Assembly (NCBI RefSeq): GCF_005886345.1
Contig: NZ_PNEC01000014.1
Span: forward strand, 101,503 to 165,502
Length of the DNA stretch: 64,000 nt
Reading direction: 5' to 3'
DNA from: Pseudoalteromonas phenolica
GTDB lineage: Bacteria > Pseudomonadota > Gammaproteobacteria > Enterobacterales > Alteromonadaceae
In this document: positions 36,823 through 47,164 of the stretch, in pieces
Numbering within the stretch: position 1 is the first letter of the stretch
How the letters are laid out: each line of letters opens with the position of its first letter
The notes under the pieces: model-generated
Seen by the model: only the letters and a program-made list of their open reading frames with translations
Databases searched by the model: none
What the model was told of the DNA's origin: nothing
Translations under genes and position numbers: made by a program

Positions 36823-39339
36823 ATGAAAAAAACTGCCCTTTCAATTGCGTTAGCGCTGACTTTTGCTAGCCAAGCAGCCATTGCTGCCGATAAGAAAAAA
36901 GAAGATAAAAAAGAAAAGACCATTGCCAGTCTGATTGAAAACAAAACCGCATTCAAAGGCGTATTTGAGCTTTACCAAGATAAGAAAACGGGTGAGCACT
37001 TATTGGTTTTAGAAGAAAGCCAATTAAATACCCCTTTTGTTTATTTTGCACATACCGTTGATGGTGTCACAGATGCAGGCCATGTTCGTGGCAGCTACCG
37101 TGAAACTAAATTGATTGAATTTAGACAGCATTTCAACCGCATCGATATCATCAGTAAAACACCACGCTACCAGTTTGAAGAAAACACTGCGCTAGCACGT
37201 GCAAGCGAAGCAAACATCAGTGAAGCAGTGCTGGCAAGTGTAAAAATTGCAAAACAAGAAGATGGTAAAATTGCATTTAAAGCCGACAAAATCTTCTTAA
37301 GTGAATCACTACATAAAATATCACCTTGGAAGCGCGCTGGTGACAAAAATGCCAGCAAACGCTTCAACGTTGGCAAGCTGGATAGCAAGAAATCTCGTAT
37401 CATCAAACAGCGCCCATATTCAAACAACTTAGACATTGTTGTTGATTATGTATTTAGCAACCCGAACCCAAGTGTGCGTGGTTCTGCTGCAGTCACAGAT
37501 CCACGCTCTGTGTCTGTCAAAGTTCAACACAGTTTTGTTGCATTACCTAAAAACAATTATCAGCCACGTAAAGATGACGCGCGCATCGGTTATTTCACTA
37601 ACCAATTCGACGTGATGACATCACCTGATTGGACACCGTACAATGACGTGATCAAGCGTTGGGATTTAGTGAAAAAAGACCCTAATGCTGAATTATCTGA
37701 ACCTGTAGAGCCAATCGTATGGTGGATTGAAAATACTACCCCGGTTGAATGGCGTGACACAGTACGTGACGGCGTCTTGGCTTGGAACAGTGCATTTGAA
37801 AAAATCGGTTTCAAAAACGCATTGGTTGTAAAAGTACAACCTGATGATGCAGAGTGGGATGCCGGCGACATTAACTACAATGTGCTACGTTGGACCTCTT
37901 CACCTCGCCCTCCTTTCGGCGGTTACGGTCCTGCACTTGCGCACCCATTAACGGGCGAGATCTTAGGTTCAGACATCATGCTTGAGTATGTGTTTATGAA
38001 GAACCGCTGGATCTACGACACGCTTTATAGCCAAGGTGCGATGAGCCACAGCAATGCCGATTTAGGTGAACATGATGCGATAAACTGTTCATTAGGTCAT
38101 GAGCTACAAGGCGAAATGATGACAGCCAGCCTATCAACAGGCAGCGACATCGAACGTAAAGAAATGCTTCGCCAAGCCCTTGTACAACTTATCTTACACG
38201 AAGTAGGTCATACACTAGGTCTTAACCACAACATGAAGTCGTCTATCATCTGGGATGAAAACGAAGTACACGATAAGAATCTAACACAAGGTATCGTGAC
38301 TGGTTCAGTGATGGATTATGCACCAGCGAACATTGCGCCGCTTGGTAAAAAACAAGGCGATATCTTCCAAACTCGTCCGGGTCCTTACGATGATTGGGCA
38401 ATTGAATACGGCTACAGCGTTGCAGCAAGCACATCTGATGCAGAAGAAAAACGCCTTGAAGCAATTCTATCTCGCTCAAATGATCCAAAACTAACATTCG
38501 GTAATGACGCAGACGATATGCGTGCACCAGGTCGCCACATTGACCCACGCGTGATGATCGGTGATTTATCATCTAACCCAGTGGCTTATGGTGTTGATCG
38601 CATGGAGCTTATCGACAGCCTACTAGTCAAGCTAACTGACACTGCACGTGTACAAGGCGAATCACACCAACAACTATTAACCTCTACAAATGTACTGTTC
38701 GGCCAATATAAGCGCCAAGCTGACGTGATCTCTCGTCAAATTGGTGGCGTATATGTTGAGCGTAACGTAGTTGGCACGGCTGATGAAGTAAAACCATTCA
38801 CACCTGTACCTTTAGCGCGCCAACAAGAAGCGATGCAAGCACTTGCTGACAAAGTATTTGCACCAAACGTATTGGCGAACATGCAGCCTCTGTATAACTA
38901 CATGCAGCAACAGCGTCGTGGCTTCAACCACTATGGTAAGAACGAAGATCCGAAGGCGCACAAAATGGTATTAGGCATGCAGAAGTCAGTGCTGAACCAA
39001 CTGTTACACCCAAATGTGTTACAGCGTTTATCTGACACGGCGCTATACGGTAATGAGTACGCGTTAAACGACTTTATGACTGATTTAACCGCTGGTATTT
39101 TTGTGAAGAGCAAAGAAGTAAGCACATTCAGCCAAAACCTACAGGTTGAATATGTTAATCGCTTAATCAAAGTTGCGGGCCTTGGTAAACCAAGTAAATA
39201 TGACAACCTTGCTAAAGCCGCAGCGTTATATCAGTTACAACAAATTAATGACATGAGTGCACCTTGGGGTGCTGATACAGCCACTAAAGCACATCATGCT
39301 TACATTAAACGCCTAATCGAGAAAGCATTAGACGCTTAA
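36823..39339 (+). CDS. Secreted zinc metalloprotease, DUF5117/DUF4953 family
   Basis: 838 residues with a signal peptide (MKKTALSIALALTFASQAAIAA) followed by a Lys/Glu-rich linker. DUF5117-like region about 60-230; the C-terminal DUF4953-like catalytic region carries HEVGHTLGLNHN from residue 459, an HExxHxxGxxH metzincin-type site, with VMDYAP about 40 residues later as the Met-turn. The family is common in marine bacteria; natural substrates are unknown. Monocistronic, followed by a terminator. Confidence 0.92.
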   Translation: MKKTALSIALALTFASQAAIAADKKKEDKKEKTIASLIENKTAFKGVFELYQDKKTGEHLLVLEESQLNTPFVYFAHTVDGVTDAGHVRGSYRETKLIEFRQHFNRIDIISKTPRYQFEENTALARASEANISEAVLASVKIAKQEDGKIAFKADKIFLSESLHKISPWKRAGDKNASKRFNVGKLDSKKSRIIKQRPYSNNLDIVVDYVFSNPNPSVRGSAAVTDPRSVSVKVQHSFVALPKNNYQPRKDDARIGYFTNQFDVMTSPDWTPYNDVIKRWDLVKKDPNAELSEPVEPIVWWIENTTPVEWRDTVRDGVLAWNSAFEKIGFKNALVVKVQPDDAEWDAGDINYNVLRWTSSPRPPFGGYGPALAHPLTGEILGSDIMLEYVFMKNRWIYDTLYSQGAMSHSNADLGEHDAINCSLGHELQGEMMTASLSTGSDIERKEMLRQALVQLILHEVGHTLGLNHNMKSSIIWDENEVHDKNLTQGIVTGSVMDYAPANIAPLGKKQGDIFQTRPGPYDDWAIEYGYSVAASTSDAEEKRLEAILSRSNDPKLTFGNDADDMRAPGRHIDPRVMIGDLSSNPVAYGVDRMELIDSLLVKLTDTARVQGESHQQLLTSTNVLFGQYKRQADVISRQIGGVYVERNVVGTADEVKPFTPVPLARQQEAMQALADKVFAPNVLANMQPLYNYMQQQRRGFNHYGKNEDPKAHKMVLGMQKSVLNQLLHPNVLQRLSDTALYGNEYALNDFMTDLTAGIFVKSKEVSTFSQNLQVEYVNRLIKVAGLGKPSKYDNLAKAAALYQLQQINDMSAPWGADTATKAHHAYIKRLIEKALDA

Positions 39340-39363
39340 TCATCCAGTTTGCATTGTGATGTT

Positions 39364-39396
39364 AAAAGGCCAGCGAAGTTCATGCTGGCCTTTTTA
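39364..39396 (+). terminator. Intrinsic terminator after the DUF4953 protease
   Basis: AAAAGGCCAGC, nine-base loop, GCTGGCCTTTTT. Confidence 0.9.
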
Positions 39397-39430
39397 TTTA
39401 TCTGTTCTAATTAAGATGAAACTTGATCAA

Positions 39431-39724
39431 CTACATTTTACTGGCTTCGATCGGCTGAATAGCCACAATACCTTGGTTTCGAATGGTCACATTAAAACGC
39501 TTATGCCCACACTCAAGTGGATAAACGCCGTCTTCTAAACCTTTATTGGCCAAGCTGTTTAACGCCGCAGCAAGTAACATGGTGTCATCTTCTGTCTGCT
39601 CGCCGCGTTTCGCCATATATGCCATGCCTTGTTGCATCGCTTTTTCAACTACAATGCCCGCCACTTTTTTGCTGGCCTGCTGTTTAAACAATTTAAAAAG
39701 TAAGGTCTTAATCAACACAAACAT
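39431..39724 (-). CDS. Hypothetical 97-residue protein
   Basis: 97 residues starting MFVLIKTLLFKLFKQQ. The first 45 residues look like an amphipathic or weakly membrane-associated helix (KKVAGIVVEKAMQQGMAYMAKRG); the C-terminal half (VYPLECGHKRFNVTIRNQGIVAIQPIE) looks beta-stranded. No family recognised. A Fur-like box lies about 60-75 bases upstream of the start. Confidence 0.65.
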   Translation of the reverse strand: MFVLIKTLLFKLFKQQASKKVAGIVVEKAMQQGMAYMAKRGEQTEDDTMLLAAALNSLANKGLEDGVYPLECGHKRFNVTIRNQGIVAIQPIEASKM

Positions 39725-39783
39725 TTCACCCCAACCTTGTTAAGAATTTAACTCTTCCTAATATAGCTGTTAGTCCCAATATT

Positions 39784-39800
39784 CGAAAATCATTATCAAG
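39784..39800 (-). promoter_or_regulatory. Fur-like box upstream of the 97-residue protein
   Basis: On the minus strand TTGATAATGATTTTCGA; its core TGATAAT-G-ATTTTCG matches the 7-1-7 Fur consensus at 12 of 14 positions. No clear -10 at proper spacing was found. Confidence 0.45.
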
Positions 39801-39996
39801 TTAAAATGCAACAAGGTGTAAATACCCACCTGCTGAATCAGAGTTGACCGAAATCGAACACTCCTTGTTCGTTACCGCACATACGTCACCTATAAAACAC
39901 TCAAAAATAACCGTAAGCAACTGATAATTAAAAACTTTGAATTTTGGCACAAGACTTCCTTAACCTTTAGCATAGTTATTTATATGCAGGTTTTAC

Positions 39997-41253
39997 ATGG
40001 ATATTTCGACCACCACTCAACGCAATCCCAAACAACATAAATATGTTTGGCTAACCGCGGGTTTAATTAGTTTTGCATTGCTAATTTTCTGGCTAAATAG
40101 CCCGTCAATACCAACTTTAAAGACCGCAGAGCTCGAAACCGCCACAGTTCAGCAAGGACCGCTTGATATTAAAATTCCTGTGCTCGGAGAATATGCGTCA
40201 CGCTACGAGCGCTTGATCAGTGCGCCCGAAACCGCACAGATTACAGAAATCTTTTTACGCGCAGGTGCAGAAGTCACGCCAACCAGCATCATCGCAAAGT
40301 TAAGTAATCCAGATCTTGATCAACAACTCTTTGAAAGCCAATCACAGCTAGAGCGTATGCATTCAGAATTCGCGGCATTTAAATTACAAAAGCAAAACGA
40401 GCAACTGAACTTTCAAGCCGATCTGGCCGATATGCAAAGCCAAATTCAGGCTGCACAACTCGATGTAGATGTAAACCAGCGACTCGCGCAACAAGGGATC
40501 GCCGCCAAGATAGAATTAGAACGTGCTGAACTACGCTTATCGCAACTGCAAAAACGATTGCAGTTCGCGCAATATCGTTTCGAAAAGCAGCAAGAAATGC
40601 ACAAACTTGAACTTGAGCAACAACAAATACAGCTTAATCAACAGCAAAAACAAGTGACACTCATTGCCGATAAAGTGGCGAACCTCACCGTCACAGCAGG
40701 CATCGAAGGCACATTACAGCAGCTCGACATTGAACTTGGGCAACGCGTATCTCAAGGTCAGGCCATGGCACGTGTTGGCTCTAAGTCTCAGTTAATGGCG
40801 CGCATTAATATTCCCCAACGTCTTGCTGAACGCGTACAACTGGGCGCGCAAGTTAACTTAAAACATCCTCAAGGGGCATTTTCGGGCACCGTACAACAAC
40901 TCGGCTCAGTGGTTGAAAACGGCTTTATCATTGCCGAAGTGCACTTTACTGAAGGCGCGCCGGCTAACTTACGTCCTGCACAGCCAGTTAATGCCTTAGT
41001 GTTTTTAGAGCACCTTGAAAATGCGCTCTATATCGCACAGCGCCCAGGCCTCTCGCCTTTAGGCACGCAACCGCTTTACAAAAAAACAGCGCAGCAAGCA
41101 CAGCTTACACAAACGCAAGTTCGCTTTGGTGAGCTGAGCGAACAATATCTTCTCATTCACTCAGGCCTACAAGTCGGTGACATAGTTATCACATCTGATC
41201 TCAGTCAGTGGCATAATTTCAGTCAACTTGCGCTTGATAACAACAAACTATAA
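39997..41253 (+). CDS. HlyD/MacA-like periplasmic adaptor of an ABC exporter
   Basis: 418 residues. One membrane helix (about 18-37), then a barrel-sandwich half (IKIPVLGEYASRYERLISAP), a long Gln-rich coiled-coil hairpin (about 110-230), the second half (TAGIEGTLQQLDIELGQRVSQGQAM) and a beta-barrel. It is the membrane-fusion partner of the ABC ATPase and permease that follow after nine bases. Confidence 0.9.
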   Translation: MDISTTTQRNPKQHKYVWLTAGLISFALLIFWLNSPSIPTLKTAELETATVQQGPLDIKIPVLGEYASRYERLISAPETAQITEIFLRAGAEVTPTSIIAKLSNPDLDQQLFESQSQLERMHSEFAAFKLQKQNEQLNFQADLADMQSQIQAAQLDVDVNQRLAQQGIAAKIELERAELRLSQLQKRLQFAQYRFEKQQEMHKLELEQQQIQLNQQQKQVTLIADKVANLTVTAGIEGTLQQLDIELGQRVSQGQAMARVGSKSQLMARINIPQRLAERVQLGAQVNLKHPQGAFSGTVQQLGSVVENGFIIAEVHFTEGAPANLRPAQPVNALVFLEHLENALYIAQRPGLSPLGTQPLYKKTAQQAQLTQTQVRFGELSEQYLLIHSGLQVGDIVITSDLSQWHNFSQLALDNNKL

Positions 41254-41262
41254 GGAACGCAC

Positions 41263-41955
41263 ATGAAAACTTTAGTGACCATTAACAACATCAACAAAAT
41301 CTATCAGCAAGGACAAGTAAACACGCATGCGTTGCAAGCTGTATCGTTACAAATTCAAGAAGGCGAGTTCATTGCTATTTCTGGCCCCTCAGGCTGTGGT
41401 AAATCGACATTACTCAGTATTTTAGGGTTACTTGATACCGCATCTGACGGTCAATACGTATTGGCAGACATAGACACAAAAACCCTCAATGTCGATCAGC
41501 GTTCGCAAGTCAGAAACAAACATATTGGCTATGTGTTCCAATCATTTAATTTGATCGATAGCTTAACTGTGTTCGAAAACGTGGCATTGCCCCTTGAACA
41601 TCGTGGCGCTAGCAAAAAAGACATTAAATCCGCCGTAGAAAAACAGCTTGCCGCCGTTAATATGACAGGTCGCTTAGATCACACGCCAAGTCAGCTTTCT
41701 GGCGGACAACAACAGCGTGTTGCGATTGCACGCGCTTTAGTAGGTGAACCCGATCTGCTACTTGTGGATGAGCCAACCGGTAACCTAGACAGTCAAAATG
41801 GTGATGCCGTTATGCAACTGTTATTAGAGCTTAACCGCCAAGGTACCACCATTATCATGGTGACACACGACGAACGTTATAGTCGTATGGCGAAACGCCA
41901 AATTCGTTTATTTGATGGCAAAGTCTTAGTCGAGCAGCAGGAGGCGGTAGCATGA
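41263..41955 (+). CDS. ABC transporter ATP-binding protein (MacB/LolD type)
   Basis: 230 residues. Walker [11 protein letters not shown]-loop VFQSFNLID, signature [15 protein letters not shown], Walker [15 protein letters not shown]-loop VTHD. It belongs to the MacB/LolD/FtsE subfamily that powers mechanotransmission across the envelope. It overlaps the permease by four bases. AAGGAACGC precedes the ATG. Confidence 0.95.
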   Translation: MKTLVTINNINKIYQQGQVNTHALQAVSLQIQEGEFIAISGPSGCGKSTLLSILGLLDTASDGQYVLADIDTKTLNVDQRSQVRNKHIGYVFQSFNLIDSLTVFENVALPLEHRGASKKDIKSAVEKQLAAVNMTGRLDHTPSQLSGGQQQRVAIARALVGEPDLLLVDEPTGNLDSQNGDAVMQLLLELNRQGTTIIMVTHDERYSRMAKRQIRLFDGKVLVEQQEAVA

Positions 41956-44414
41956 GTATTTACCAACGCGCACTGACACACGGGGTGCAAAGACTGATCA
42001 CAAAACCAAGGTTAGCCCTACCGGTACTGATCACATTAAGTTTGACCTTAGCTGCCGTGCTGACCGTCGTTGCCATGAGCAGCAATCTAATTTTTAAGCC
42101 TTTACCAGACATCAAAGACGAGCAAAATATTTATCATGTTGATAGGCAGGTACAGGTCTCTGAAGACTTTAAAATCTCGATTATTAACCGCCATGGTGCC
42201 GCCGAATTTGCCGATTATTATAAGCAAATTGGTGAGGTTGCAACCTTGCACGCCCGGGCCAATTTTGTACAGGTCAACGATCAAAACCTTGCCATTACTA
42301 AGCTCACAGCTTCAAATAACTTTCAAACGGTGATTGCCAATACACCACTATTGATTGGTGAGATGCCAAACTTGAGTAATCAAGAGGGTGCAGTGTGGAT
42401 ATCTGAAAGCTTGTGGCGTAACGCCTTTGCCAGCAGCGCGAATGTGGTCGGTCGACAATTAGAGCTAGAAGGAAGGCAACTAATTATCCGTGGGGTATTC
42501 GTTGATTTTCGCTCGTTTTATAGTATGGATGATATCGTTTCGCAGCAAACTTGGCAGTTTTTTGATTTATCAAGTCACTTAGCTGATACCCCATCGAACC
42601 AATTTGGCGGCTCAAATAAACTCTTCATTAAAACGCAAAATCAAGTATTTACCGAAGAAATGCTCACCCAATTTTGGCAGCATTTATTCGCAAAATACGA
42701 GACTGAATTAGCAAGCTACAAAGGCATGCTAGAGCAAATGGGCACATCTAGCAAGGTTGAGCTTTATCGTGCACATTTAATGAAAAATCAAAACACACTG
42801 ATTATTTTTCTATTTATCTCAGTGTCTGCATTGCTGTTCATGGCGAGCTTAAATTTGTTCAACTTATTTTTGTCTCACTATCAACAACGCGAGCAAGAAT
42901 TAGCCACACACCTATGCCTAGGCTCTCCGAGAAAGCGCTTATTTATCATTGCCTTTTTAGAGAACCTGCCACTGTTTTTAATCTCTGCGCTCGTTGGCCT
43001 ATTTGCCTGTGCTTGGATTATTCGTGCATTGCCTATCATCAGCGGTGGCAATATTGAAATGCTTTCGTTGGTAAATTTAGATCTTGTAACTGTGGGTATA
43101 GCCATATTCATTGTCTTGATCATCAATGCTGTTTTCTCTCTTTCTGCCATATTTCAGTGCGACTCGACAGCATTGAATCAACACATTAATACCTCTAACA
43201 AAGGGGTGAATGCTGGCAAAATGAGCCCGTTAACAAAAGCTTTATTTATCGCACAATTAAGCTCGGCCGCGTTGATCATGACAGGTACAGCCCTCTTAGC
43301 CGAAGCAACTTACAACAAGGTGAACGTCGATTTAGGTTTTACACCAGGCAATACTATGATGGTAAAAGTTGATTTCGAGGGACAAGGTGACCCACTACCT
43401 TCAGAAGAACAGCTAAGACGTGCTGAAGAGCAGCGTCTTCACTTAGAGATTCTAGATATCAAAGCACAGTTATCGTCAGCAGCTCAAAACGTTCAACCTC
43501 AACTCAAAATTCTCGACTCTCAAAGTGAACCATTTGGTTCAAATATGATGATTTCGATGAATTTCGATGAAGATACTAACGAACAAATCACATATATGTA
43601 CAAAAACATTGGCGCAGATTATGTCGACGCGTTTGGGTTAAAGTTACTAGCGGGTCGCAACATAACAGCAGAAGAACAAACTTCATTAGCGCAAGTCGCC
43701 ATTATTAATGAACCTTTAGCATTGCAATTATCTAAGGATGGTACGATTGAATCAGCCATTGGCAAACAAATAGGTACCTTACAAATCATTGGTGTGATTG
43801 CCGATCACTATAGCCTTGTCAGCAAAGGTCGAGGCTACCCAACCCTAATGTCACCTATTATAAATACTGCAAATACCGGAGTTTTCATCATGATGCAGTT
43901 GCCTGAGGGACAAACATTCAAGCAATCAGAGCTTGAAACTGCCATGTTAAGTGCACATCCAAAAATAAAGCAATTAAAGTTTGACTCACTGGCATCAATT
44001 TGGGACAACCATATTGAGCAAGATCGCATTCGCTTTTACTTTATTTCAGGTTTATGTGTATTAACCTTGTTACTGGCTTTTGTTGGCTCAAATGCCATGG
44101 CGGTTGGTTTTAGTGAATTGAAGCGTTTTGAACTGGCCATCAGAATGGCAACAGGGGCAACCCGAGTATCATTACTGAAGCACACTTTGCAAAGCATCAC
44201 CCCTTTATTGCTGATTGCCGCAGGCATTGCCATTGCGTTATCAAGTATTGGCTACGGTGTGCTGCAGCAAAACCACAGTAGTTTGCCAGCACTTTCTTGG
44301 ACTGCACTGGGCTTGTTTGGTTTTGCCTTGCTTGCTATCGTACTCTCAGCCATTACTTGGGTTGTTTGGCGTATTATCAATGCCGACCCGATGCGCGCAC
44401 TAAGAGAGTTATAA
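41952..44414 (+). CDS. ABC transporter permease (FtsX/MacB-like, duplicated)
   Basis: 820 residues with two MacB-type periplasmic core domains (about 50-260 and 470-670) and two FtsX-like membrane bundles (helices about 280-410 and 690-810), plus helices at 25 and 430. The duplicated architecture is that of MacB-like permeases in which one chain supplies both halves. The late segment ELKRFELAIRMATGATRVSLL is a typical FtsX coupling region. With the adaptor and ATPase it makes a tripartite exporter, probably for a peptide or a toxic compound. Confidence 0.9.
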   Translation: MSIYQRALTHGVQRLITKPRLALPVLITLSLTLAAVLTVVAMSSNLIFKPLPDIKDEQNIYHVDRQVQVSEDFKISIINRHGAAEFADYYKQIGEVATLHARANFVQVNDQNLAITKLTASNNFQTVIANTPLLIGEMPNLSNQEGAVWISESLWRNAFASSANVVGRQLELEGRQLIIRGVFVDFRSFYSMDDIVSQQTWQFFDLSSHLADTPSNQFGGSNKLFIKTQNQVFTEEMLTQFWQHLFAKYETELASYKGMLEQMGTSSKVELYRAHLMKNQNTLIIFLFISVSALLFMASLNLFNLFLSHYQQREQELATHLCLGSPRKRLFIIAFLENLPLFLISALVGLFACAWIIRALPIISGGNIEMLSLVNLDLVTVGIAIFIVLIINAVFSLSAIFQCDSTALNQHINTSNKGVNAGKMSPLTKALFIAQLSSAALIMTGTALLAEATYNKVNVDLGFTPGNTMMVKVDFEGQGDPLPSEEQLRRAEEQRLHLEILDIKAQLSSAAQNVQPQLKILDSQSEPFGSNMMISMNFDEDTNEQITYMYKNIGADYVDAFGLKLLAGRNITAEEQTSLAQVAIINEPLALQLSKDGTIESAIGKQIGTLQIIGVIADHYSLVSKGRGYPTLMSPIINTANTGVFIMMQLPEGQTFKQSELETAMLSAHPKIKQLKFDSLASIWDNHIEQDRIRFYFISGLCVLTLLLAFVGSNAMAVGFSELKRFELAIRMATGATRVSLLKHTLQSITPLLLIAAGIAIALSSIGYGVLQQNHSSLPALSWTALGLFGFALLAIVLSAITWVVWRIINADPMRALREL

Positions 44415-44480
44415 TACCTATTCTCTTAATCAAGGACCGGGCGGCTATGGTAGCCGCCCTAGAAAGAAGTACATATATTC

Positions 44481-45809
44481 ATGCCCATATCAAAGCCCTG
44501 CATTTTAATTGTCGATGATCATGACGACATACGTTTCGCGCTCAGTTTATTACTCGAGCAAGCTGGTTATCGTGTTGTTGAAGCCGAAAACCCATTTGCC
44601 TGCCAACAAGTATTAACCCGTCTGACCCCCGACTTAATTTTGCTAGATATGAACTTCTCTCGCGATACCACTTCAGGCCAAGAGGGCCTCGCCTTATTGC
44701 CTGAGCTTACCGCATTGAATATTCCGGTCATCTTAATGACCGCCTGGGCAAACATTGAACTTGCGGTAAAAGGTATGCAACTCGGCGCAAAAGACTTTGT
44801 TGAAAAGCCATGGCGTAAAGATGCCTTATTGGCACAGATCGCCCGACATATTGAGCCTGCCAAAGTGCAAAGTGATAGCGCTACAGCTTGGGTCGCACAC
44901 TCTGAGAAAATGCAGCAAATTGAGCAATTGGTTCACCAACTGGCACAAACAGACGCAAATTTACTGATTTTAGGTGAAAACGGCACAGGAAAGTCACAAC
45001 TAGCGCAGCGTATTCACCAACTCAGCCACCGTCACCAAGCTCCCCTGATCAACTTAAATATGGCCGCCATCACAGACAACTTGTTCGAGAGCGAGCTATT
45101 CGGTCATCAAAAAGGCGCTTTTACCGATGCCAAGGCAGACCGTTTAGGGGCATTTAGCCAAGCCCAGTCGGGCAGCTTATTTATGGATGAAATAGGGGCA
45201 CTGCCCATTCATTTACAGCCTAAATTATTGCAAGTATTAGAAACTGGGCAATTTACACCACTGGGCGCGAGTGCGCCAAGCAAAGTTGATGTGCGCTTAA
45301 TTGCAGCAACCAATCAGGATATTCCGCAAGCCATTGCTAAACAGCAATTTCGTCAAGACTTATATTATCGGCTCAATACCTTTGTTATCACCTTGCCACC
45401 ACTGCGAGCCAGACAAGCTGATATTTTACCTCTTGCCGAGTACTTTATTGATAAATACAGTCAAAAATATAATAAGACTCGACCAACTCTCGACCAAACT
45501 GCCAGCCAACGACTACTTTCGCATAACTGGCCGGGCAACGTCAGAGAATTAAGCCACACCCTTGAACGCGCAGTACTTATCTGTCAAAACGAGTCCATTA
45601 ATGATACCCAATTATTAATTGAAACGACTCATTCAGAGCAAACCTCTGAAGTGCCAGCAATGACCTTAGAAGCACTCGAAAAACAGCGTATTCTGGATGT
45701 GTTAGCAGCAAATGAGTCGCAGATCAGTGCCTCTGCCAAGGTATTAGGTATTTCACGTAATGCGCTTTATCGTCGCTTAGAAAAATATCAAATCGATTTG
45801 CCAGAGTAA
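44481..45809 (+). CDS. Sigma54-dependent response regulator (NtrC family) with GAFTDA loop
   Basis: 442 residues: receiver (about 5-115; VDDHDD, phospho-Asp in LILLDMNF, Lys in VEKPW), AAA+ domain (about 135-365; Walker A GENGTGKSQ, Walker B SLFMDEIG), and a Fis-type helix-turn-helix (about 400-440; ISASAKVLGISRNALYRRL). The sigma54-contact loop reads GAFTDA instead of GAFTGA. It follows the exporter permease after 66 bases and is paired with a histidine kinase, so it most likely controls the exporter. Confidence 0.93.
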   Translation: MPISKPCILIVDDHDDIRFALSLLLEQAGYRVVEAENPFACQQVLTRLTPDLILLDMNFSRDTTSGQEGLALLPELTALNIPVILMTAWANIELAVKGMQLGAKDFVEKPWRKDALLAQIARHIEPAKVQSDSATAWVAHSEKMQQIEQLVHQLAQTDANLLILGENGTGKSQLAQRIHQLSHRHQAPLINLNMAAITDNLFESELFGHQKGAFTDAKADRLGAFSQAQSGSLFMDEIGALPIHLQPKLLQVLETGQFTPLGASAPSKVDVRLIAATNQDIPQAIAKQQFRQDLYYRLNTFVITLPPLRARQADILPLAEYFIDKYSQKYNKTRPTLDQTASQRLLSHNWPGNVRELSHTLERAVLICQNESINDTQLLIETTHSEQTSEVPAMTLEALEKQRILDVLAANESQISASAKVLGISRNALYRRLEKYQIDLPE

Positions 45810-45812
45810 GCC

Positions 45813-47045
45813 ATGAGACATACTCAAACTTTCAAAGTAAAAGCGCTCTTAACTGCTTGTGTACTGCTATTACTCACTCTGAGCTGCACTTTACTTTATA
45901 CACTGAGCAACGATGTTTTACTTACCGCCAGCATATTTTCAGTCTTAGCTTATTTATTTAGCTACATAGCGTATCGCATATACTTGGCCTGGTTTGAGCC
46001 CATTAAGCAACTACAAGCCTTTGTGAATGCTAAACAACAAGGGCAAACCAATCTCAGTTTAAACTTTACCGATCACAGCGCCCCCATTGCGCAACTCGGT
46101 ATGCAACTGAGTAATCTATTTCATCAAGATGAAGCACAGCAACAACCGCTATTTTTTTCACTGTTGCAAAGCTGGCCTACACCAATTGCAGTATTCGATG
46201 AACAGCAAAAGCTGTGCTTTTTTAACCACAGCATGCATCAAGCAATAAACCAGCCGTTACTAACCGGCATGTCACAAGCTGATACTGGGTTTAAGATCAC
46301 ACAAAATAGTGTTTGTCATGCTGATTTCAACCAACAATGGCAGTTACAATTATTTAAGCTCAAAGAACAACATTACACGCTGGTAAGCGCCTTATTTATT
46401 GGTGAGCACTTGCAAAAAGCCAAGCGTCAAAGCCAAGCTGATTTAATTCGTATTTTATCCCACGAACTCACTAATTCACTGACTCCAATGAGCTCGATGG
46501 CTGAGACTTTATTAGAGTACGATCCACTGCCTGAGTCGCAAACTCGCCAAGCTCTGACTCGAGTCAAAAGCCGCAGCGAATCACTACTGAGTTTTATAAA
46601 AAGTTACGCCACCCTCAGTCGATTACCTGAGCCCCATGCTCAGCATTTTGATTTACAAGGTATCGTTCAAGCGTGCGCAGATGAGCAAAATGTTGAGCTG
46701 TACTACTCTGGCGCCAGTAATTTAATTGCTGATGCAATACAAATAGAACAAGTGCTGATCAACTTAATTAAGAATGCTAAAGAAGCAGCCGAGTCAGATG
46801 CAAAAGTCACCATACAAAATCAGGTAATAGGCAGTTGGCAACAGATCACGGTCTGCGATAACGGCCCAGGTTTTGCCAATTTAAGCAATGCGCTCACACC
46901 GCTTTACACAACTAAACCGTCGGGACATGGACTTGGCCTTGCTATCTGCCAAGACATCATAGAGAGGCATGGTGGTGAGCTCTCTTTGAGTAACCACCAA
47001 GACGGTGCAAAAGTGACTATAAAGCTCCCTTTTAAAACTCCCTAA
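45813..47045 (+). CDS. Sensor histidine kinase partner of the NtrC-type regulator
   Basis: 410 residues. Two close membrane helices (about 10-50), a linker with a PAS-like segment (about 110-200), H-box ILSHELTNSLTPMSSM, N-box LINLIKNAKEAAE, G-boxes DNGPGF and GHGLGLAICQDI. The short periplasmic part (few residues between the helices) suggests intramembrane or cytosolic sensing, as in envelope-stress kinases. Starts three bases after the regulator stops. Confidence 0.93.
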   Translation: MRHTQTFKVKALLTACVLLLLTLSCTLLYTLSNDVLLTASIFSVLAYLFSYIAYRIYLAWFEPIKQLQAFVNAKQQGQTNLSLNFTDHSAPIAQLGMQLSNLFHQDEAQQQPLFFSLLQSWPTPIAVFDEQQKLCFFNHSMHQAINQPLLTGMSQADTGFKITQNSVCHADFNQQWQLQLFKLKEQHYTLVSALFIGEHLQKAKRQSQADLIRILSHELTNSLTPMSSMAETLLEYDPLPESQTRQALTRVKSRSESLLSFIKSYATLSRLPEPHAQHFDLQGIVQACADEQNVELYYSGASNLIADAIQIEQVLINLIKNAKEAAESDAKVTIQNQVIGSWQQITVCDNGPGFANLSNALTPLYTTKPSGHGLGLAICQDIIERHGGELSLSNHQDGAKVTIKLPFKTP

Positions 47046-47164
47046 AAGCTATAAAGTGCTGATTTAAAAAATCCAAAGCTAAAAATCGCACCTTTACAAA
47101 TACACCAAAGCCAGTTAAGAATAGCACTACAGGTTAGTAGTAACTGTACACAAGGAGACGTACA

